Source of the DNA: Chara braunii
Taxonomy: Eukaryota; Streptophyta; Charophyceae; Charales; Characeae
Length of the DNA: 22,519 nucleotides
NCBI GenBank assembly: GCA_003427395.1
Contig: BFEA01000538.1
Span: forward strand, 352,825-375,343
Direction of reading: 5' to 3'
Each line of letters starts with the position of its first letter. Position 1 is the first letter of the stretch. A program made the translations under genes and the position numbers. Below the pieces are notes generated by a model, which was not told the origin of the DNA, did not search any database, and saw only the letters and a program-made list of their open reading frames with translations. Shown piece by piece: positions 19,033 to 22,519 of this stretch.

Positions 19033-19498
19033 CATTCCCTTTGTCTGTAGAGTAGTGTATGTGTGGTAAGTGGGATACGTCCTAGCCGACCGACGACGAA
19101 CCGCCCTTGGGACTTCAGCCCCCTAAGGTGTCGGTCCGCGTGCGGGTCCGATAGGCGTGCTACCGCGCGTACCCCCTATGCTACAGCGAACGAGAAACGC
19201 CCTCGGCTGGTCCACCTCTGCGATTGTAATCGAGTAGCTTTCGTATTGTGGACTGGTAGCTCGACGGGGATACGGTCACCGAAGGGAGGTGACAGCTCCC
19301 GTAAGGTGGAGGTAAGTTGTGCCTTGCGTCGGCCCTATTCTGTCGTAGGGCTCGCGGAGGTATGGCTGGCGCACTCGGCCGGAGTTGCCTAAGGAAGCTC
19401 CATTTGTGTGTTCCTGAAAAGGTTAGTCCGATTCCTGCGCGACGCGTCCGAGAGGGTCCCGCGCTGCCACGAGCAGTGTCGGGCCGATGCGCTCGACA

Positions 19499-19502
19499 AC
19501 GG
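19499..19502. other. Right target-site duplication (candidate)
   Basis: ACGG follows the terminal CA of the 3' LTR and matches 837-840. It is the first part of the 10-bp palindrome ACGGTACCGT (19499-19508). Confidence 0.45.
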
Positions 19503-19589
19503 TACCGTGGCTGATGCAGGCACCCAAGAGCCTATCTCAGTGGGTACACCCCTGAACTATAGAAACGTAGACCAAGATTGGACTCAGAT

Positions 19590-19765
19590 GATGGGTCGGG
19601 TGGCATCGGGCGGCTGCGAGCGGGTAGGGCAGCGAAGGCAGGGAGAGCAGGGGTGAACCGGGGCAAGGCCGGGCACTGGGTGCATGCGCAGAAGGGAAGA
19701 AGCGCAAGAGCAGGAGTAGGAAAGAGCTGAGGCCAAGCGGCCTTTGGGGGAGCCGCGGGGCATTG
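19590..19765 (+). repeat. Purine-rich repeat before U6-like copy B
   Basis: Shares with 20140-20200 the ordered words GGGAG, GTGAACC, CGGGC, GCAAGG and GTGCATG. The pair brackets the two U6-like copies, suggesting an array of a unit that contains U6. Confidence 0.5.
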
Positions 19766-19774
19766 TCCCGGTCG

Positions 19775-19864
19775 AATCCTTCGGGACAGCCGCTAAAATT
19801 GGAACGATACAGAGAAGATTTTGTATGGCCCCCGCGAAAGGATGATACATATTAATCGAGAAAA
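19775..19864 (+). pseudogene. U6 snRNA-like copy B (right flank)
   Basis: 5' stem-loop TCCTTCGGGA, then CTAAAATTGGAACGATACAG, AGAGAAGATT, ATGGCCCCCGCG, AAGGATGATACA and AATCGAGAAAAG. It is the best of the three copies and covers nearly the full U6 length with the ACAGAGA box intact. Differences from functional U6 lie at TTTGTATGG (U6 has TTAGCATGG) and around the internal stem-loop. No T run follows directly and no promoter is evident. The plant-like 3' end supports a plant-lineage host. Confidence 0.88.
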
Positions 19865-19925
19865 GGGGGGCCGGGGCACTAGTTGTTAAGGTTGGCCACG
19901 TTTGCCAGAAGTGCCCGTGTGAACC

Positions 19926-20008
19926 CGGCCTCAAAGGAAGGCCAAGTCCGAACGCCACAGAGAAGACTACCTAGGCCCTTGCGCAAGAGTGACACACATA
20001 AATCGGGA
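19926..20008 (+). pseudogene. U6 snRNA-like copy C (right flank)
   Basis: About 150 bp after copy B in the same orientation. It keeps ACAGAGAAGA, GGCCCTTGCGCAAGAGTGAC and CACATAAATCGGG, but the 5' half is altered: instead of the normal U6 5' stem-loop there is GGCCT-CAAAGGA-AGGCC, a different yet perfect stem. TTTTTT occurs at 20031-20036, a possible pol III stop. Likely a pseudogene. Confidence 0.8.
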
Positions 20009-20011
20009 GGG

Positions 20012-20061
20012 AGCCCGACGGCCGGAGTTTTTTGCTCGGCATTTCGACCGTCCGTCGGGCT
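20012..20061 (+). terminator. 10-bp perfect stem with T6 in the loop, after U6-like copy C
   Basis: AGCCCGACGG (20012-20021) pairs with CCGTCGGGCT (20052-20061). The loop contains TTTTTT at 20031-20036. It starts four bases after copy C and may be part of the same transcription unit or repeat module. Pol III terminators need only the T run, so the strong stem is unexplained. Confidence 0.45.
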
Positions 20062-20075
20062 GCGCAGTTCCGGAG

Positions 20076-20100
20076 AACCGATGTGACGTCAACATCGGTT
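20076..20100. promoter_or_regulatory. 25-bp inverted repeat centred on TGACGTCA
   Basis: AACCGATGT (20076-20084) and ACATCGGTT (20092-20100) are perfect 9-bp arms around GACGTCA. TGACGTCA itself (20084-20091) is the palindromic CRE/bZIP core. It may be a binding site for a dimeric factor or just another hairpin of this hairpin-rich region. Confidence 0.5.
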
Positions 20101-20139
20101 GGAGGGAACAGGCAGTGGGGTGACGGAAAGCAGGGGGCA

Positions 20140-20360
20140 ACGGGCAAGGCAAAGGGAGTGAACCCGGGCGTAGAGCAAAGCAAGGTGCATGTGGGGTATG
20201 GTAGGGCTGGGTGAGGTGGAGCTCTAGCAGTGAAGGAGAAGGCTGGCAGCGAGCGGCGAGCGCTGGCGCAGCAAGGGCGGAGAGGCGAGCTAGCGGACGC
20301 AGCGAAGAGGGGAATGTGAGTGAGCCCAGACGGGTATGTGCGTCGGGTGCGTTCGGAGCG
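20140..20360 (+). repeat. Purine-rich repeat after U6-like copy C
   Basis: Second member of the purine-rich family (see 19590-19765). It ends abruptly where base composition changes to AT-rich near 20360. Confidence 0.45.
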
Positions 20361-20376
20361 GATTAACATGTTATTC

Positions 20377-20400
20377 GTTAAAATATGACATTATATTTTA
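20377..20400. repeat. AT palindrome at the composition switch
   Basis: TTAAAATAT-GACATT-ATATTTTAA, perfect 9-bp arms. A second near-palindrome (GTTAAAATA GC TATATTTTAAAC) lies about 50 bp further on. They mark the junction between the GC-rich and AT-rich domains. Confidence 0.55.
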
Positions 20401-20549
20401 AATTGGTACTCGCACGCTATTAATTTCATGTTAAAATAGCTATATTTTAAACCTGAATGAAACTTAGGAACCCGAAGAATGCAATTGAGAGGCCATAAAT
20501 TGAATCTAAACTGGAGATTCAAGGCAATCACTTACTGATCATGATGGAT

Positions 20550-21265
20550 TAAGTGTGGATTCCATTGCACTTCTATCAATTTTGTAACTTAAAAGTCGTT
20601 ACGCTTACAACATGAATTGTTAAACTCTCGATTTCTTTACACCTTGCTCAATTTTGAGTCAGCATTGAGTCGAACCTCTTTTAGATGACATTATGACTTC
20701 CCTTAATTTATTGAAACTCAATCGAAGTGGGACATTTACGACAAGCACACGGATGGTTTAAGTACTAATAGTCTAGTATGGATTCCGTCGCACTTCGATA
20801 ATTTTTGCTTAAACTTTATTAAATGTATACTAATCACGACAAAGTTTAACGAATCACAAGACAAATGAATGACACGAAAAACGAGATTACGGTTTAAGTA
20901 CAGTGACTATAGGTTCCATTGCACTTCGATAATTTATGTACTACATACTTATTAAAAGACGTGACACTCTGTCTGTTCGGTGTGATTTAAGGATGGATTC
21001 CAACACTGTGATACTTCGATAATTTTGGACTCTATCACACTTCGACAATTTATGTGACTTTAAAGACGAAACTGACATATCATTGTCATATATTGAAATG
21101 CACTTGAATCAGAGGTACCACACATGACATTGTGTGAAGGTGAAACTAGATGGTTTATGTATGGATTCCGGCGCACTTTGACAAAAAATCATAAACCGAT
21201 ATGACATTGTCATATGAAACTGAAATTCACATGAGTGCCATGGATTTTGTCTCACTTCAAGAAAT
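20550..21265 (+). repeat. Degenerate dispersed repeat, GATTCC...CACTTCGATAATTT
   Basis: Six or seven partial copies at about 20554, 20777, 20910, 20992 (with an extra half copy at 21030), 21160 and 21231. Each has (AT)GGATTCC, a variable 4-6 bases, then CACTTCGATAATTT or a variant. Spacing varies from 70 to 220 bp. Short palindromes such as ATATGACA-T-TGTCATAT (near 21199) lie between them. Non-coding. Confidence 0.65.
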
Positions 21266-21269
21266 GTCG

Positions 21270-21480
21270 TACCCATGAAAAATTAAAAGTAAAAAATTGT
21301 ACTGGTAACTAAAGTTCAACATTGTAACGACACGTGCAAGAAATCGCAAATGCAAGATTGAAGTACGTCTACATTAAACGCTATAAGCCAACTGTACATT
21401 CAACTACGTCTAAATGAAACGCTACGAGCCGCAACAATGTAAACTTTCAAAAACGCTATCATTTACAAAATTTGAAGTTC
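21270..21480. other. AT-rich stretch, nothing recognised
   Basis: A tail of the AT-rich domain. ACGTCTA and AAACGCTA words repeat loosely (21367-21440), without a clear unit. Confidence 0.35.
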
Positions 21481-21774
21481 CTACCGATGATCCCGCGTCC
21501 CTTTAGAACCAAACCCGTATAAGGCATTCATAGATGACCCGAAAACAAGGGTTTGTGGCTGTCCCTTCGTCGCCACCCTCGAGAACACCGAAATGTAGTT
21601 CATCCTTACAAACCTATAGACACATGCCAAGGACTTACCGATGGCGTCACGAACACAACATGTCACTTGCTCTACCTCATGCCGCTTATGAACCTCATCA
21701 ATTCGATTGGCAATCTCCAAATCCGATTGTCCGTTCTCGCACACAAAGGCGCAAACTCCCCATGTTGCAACCAT
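21481..21774 (-). pseudogene. Possible further coding piece of the minus-strand locus
   Basis: A 97-codon minus-strand frame with a mixed, fairly globular composition (includes ENGQSDLEIANRIDEVHKRHE). It follows the piece at 22000-22371 on the same strand in another frame, as expected if an intron or frameshift lies between. A plus-strand frame over the same bases (21534-21776) competes with it. Confidence 0.25.
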
Positions 21775-21999
21775 AGATTCTAAGGTTGTTGCAAGAAACT
21801 AGCACTACAGCGTCTACCAAAGTCCGCTTTCGGTTTGAACATGCCACACACAACACTCTGCAGAAGTCGGAGCCGGCCACAGACAACCGTATGCAACAAT
21901 ATGACACATCTTTTGGCTGTAACCCAGCACCACGCAGCGAATATACTTCCAAAAACAGATTGTAGGATGCACAGTCCAACAACTCTTGTTTCAAGTCCG

Positions 22000-22371
22000 C
22001 ACACCACACCCGAGGTGACCTCGTTACGTTGTCCGGGCGAAGGTAAAACCAGTTATTCTCTTTCTGCCTAAGCGAGGCGCGCAGGGACGGAAGTTGCCTG
22101 ACACCAATGGCATAATGAGGTACTTTGATTAGACTTCCCCACTCCATTGCGGAAGCAAATTTGTAGTCTTTATGTCATGGGCATTTCCTTGCCAAGATGG
22201 CTCTATCCCATTCTGCCTCGGACCACGCATCGATAGGCTTGTCAAAGAAGGGGACGGCAGTCATCCACGGGTCGTTTTCGGTATCGCCTCCCGAACCTCG
22301 GAATCCGCATGCACAAGGGTGAATGGGACATGCATAATCATGCCGATGGTCCATGACTCCTGTCGCACTCC
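22000..22371 (-). pseudogene. Partial, broken coding exon of unknown protein
   Basis: Read on the minus strand, a pyrimidine-rich stretch (about 22380-22440) ends in TGTGTAG at 22372, a plausible 3' splice site. The frame after it encodes a protein-like segment with HDYACPIHPCACGFRG and WSEAEWDRAILARKCP. It is interrupted by one TGA (22175-22177) and then continues in the same frame with KDYKFASAMEWGSLIKV and beyond. Composition stops looking protein-like near 22000; another open frame (21774 to 21481, minus) may hold a further piece. Cys/His-rich at the start, but no family is recognised. A decayed transposase or host gene exon are both possible. Confidence 0.45.
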
Positions 22372-22519
22372 CTACACAACACATGAAATGCAAACAGAAA
22401 TGAAAATGAAATGTGAAAATAGTAAAAAAATCGCCTTCATGATGAACTTAACTTCGAAAATTGCCGAACCATCACCAACCATCTTTAAAAATTCAACCGT
22501 GGACCGTGGACAAAATTCG

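Larger units (their letters stand above)
841..19498 (+). mobile_element. Giant non-autonomous LTR-retrotransposon-like element (LARD/TR-GAG type)
   Basis: Two diverged direct repeats of about 4.0 and 4.4 kb enclose about 10.2 kb. The 5' repeat ends in CTCGACA and is followed after two bases by a primer-binding site for tRNA-Asp; the 3' repeat ends in the same CTCGACA. ACGG lies immediately outside both ends. The internal part carries a gag-like pseudogene after a leader, then only non-coding structured sequence. No pol motifs were seen, so movement would have needed enzymes in trans. The LTRs are alike in some blocks (by eye about 90% at 4480-4690 against 19108-19315) and unlike in others, so the insertion is old or the LTRs were altered by recombination. 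The exact 5' edge is uncertain by about 20 bp. Confidence 0.75.
15055..19498 (+). repeat. 3' long terminal repeat (about 4.4 kb)
   Basis: Same order of parts as the 5' LTR, with three clear differences. The hairpin array (15644-16473) uses a different loop cassette. There are three instead of five 120-bp units. The stretch between about 17850 and 18960 is longer because a segment is duplicated. It ends GCTCGACA at 19498, as the 5' LTR does at 4875. The start is less sure: CGGAGG at 15055-15060 aligns with TGGAGG at 841, but TGTCAGGG at 15063 would pair better with the terminal GACA. Confidence 0.75.

Noticed and set aside
19584-20369. Minus-strand frames of 124 and 132 codons opposite the U6-like copies
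   Set aside because: Pro/Ser/Arg-rich translations of the purine-rich repeat; they run through U6 sequence and have no domain.

Overview
The window looks like nuclear DNA of a plant-lineage (streptophyte) eukaryote. Two things point there: a primer-binding site that matches the 3' end of plant tRNA-Asp with one mismatch, and U6 snRNA-like copies whose 3' part ends in the plant-type AATCGAGAAA rather than the animal-type ending. I see no intact gene. Nearly everything is a repeat, a decayed mobile element or a structured non-coding block. Most long open frames are chance products of GC-rich or stop-poor repeats.

Layout. (1) 1-840, left flank: a 50-bp tandem repeat, an A-rich tract with a perfect hairpin, and unrecognised sequence. 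(2) 841-19498: one very large, old LTR-retrotransposon-like element. Its direct repeats are 4.0 kb (841-4875) and 4.4 kb (15055-19498); ACGG flanks both outer ends; a tRNA-Asp PBS lies at 4878-4893; the internal part is about 10.2 kb. That part holds two broken coding blocks (5978-6872, unknown; 7057-8329, gag-like with a coiled coil and a Pro/Met/Gln-rich tail). I see no protease, reverse transcriptase, RNase H or integrase, so the element looks non-autonomous (LARD/TR-GAG-like). From about 9.5 to 12.2 kb the internal part is a chain of perfect hairpins, including a 0.7-kb segment present twice. A U6-like copy sits at 12225-12308, followed by purine-rich DNA and a stop-poor ACTGYTG-rich low-complexity block up to the 3' LTR. 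(3) 19499-20360, right flank: two more U6-like copies in purine-rich repeats, with very strong hairpins. (4) 20360-22519: a sharp switch to AT-rich DNA with a degenerate GATTCC...CACTTCGATAATTT repeat, then a decayed minus-strand coding piece with a plausible splice acceptor.

The most notable observation concerns the part of each LTR just upstream of a TATA-like box. Each LTR carries about ten dispersed hairpins with a constant loop cassette and arms that differ from hairpin to hairpin yet stay complementary. In the 5' LTR the cassette is built on loop TAAGTT, closed by a 3-bp stem that itself covaries (CTA/TAG, CCA/TGG, CAA/TTG, CTG/CAG). In the 3' LTR the cassette is a different one, CATT-GTTTCTAAGATG-AATG. 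Flanking sequence shows that at least four hairpins sit at the same position in both LTRs, so cassettes have changed family-wide while local stems persisted. Two 5' LTR hairpins, and one palindrome in the 3' LTR, have no cassette. This resembles mobile or homogenising hairpin-tip cassettes; the nearest known analogy is the double-hairpin elements and GC clusters of fungal mitochondrial DNA. I do not know this family in plant LTRs. A third constant-loop set (GATTTTTGGA) lies at 9499-9660.

All boundaries and similarity statements were made by eye, without alignment software.
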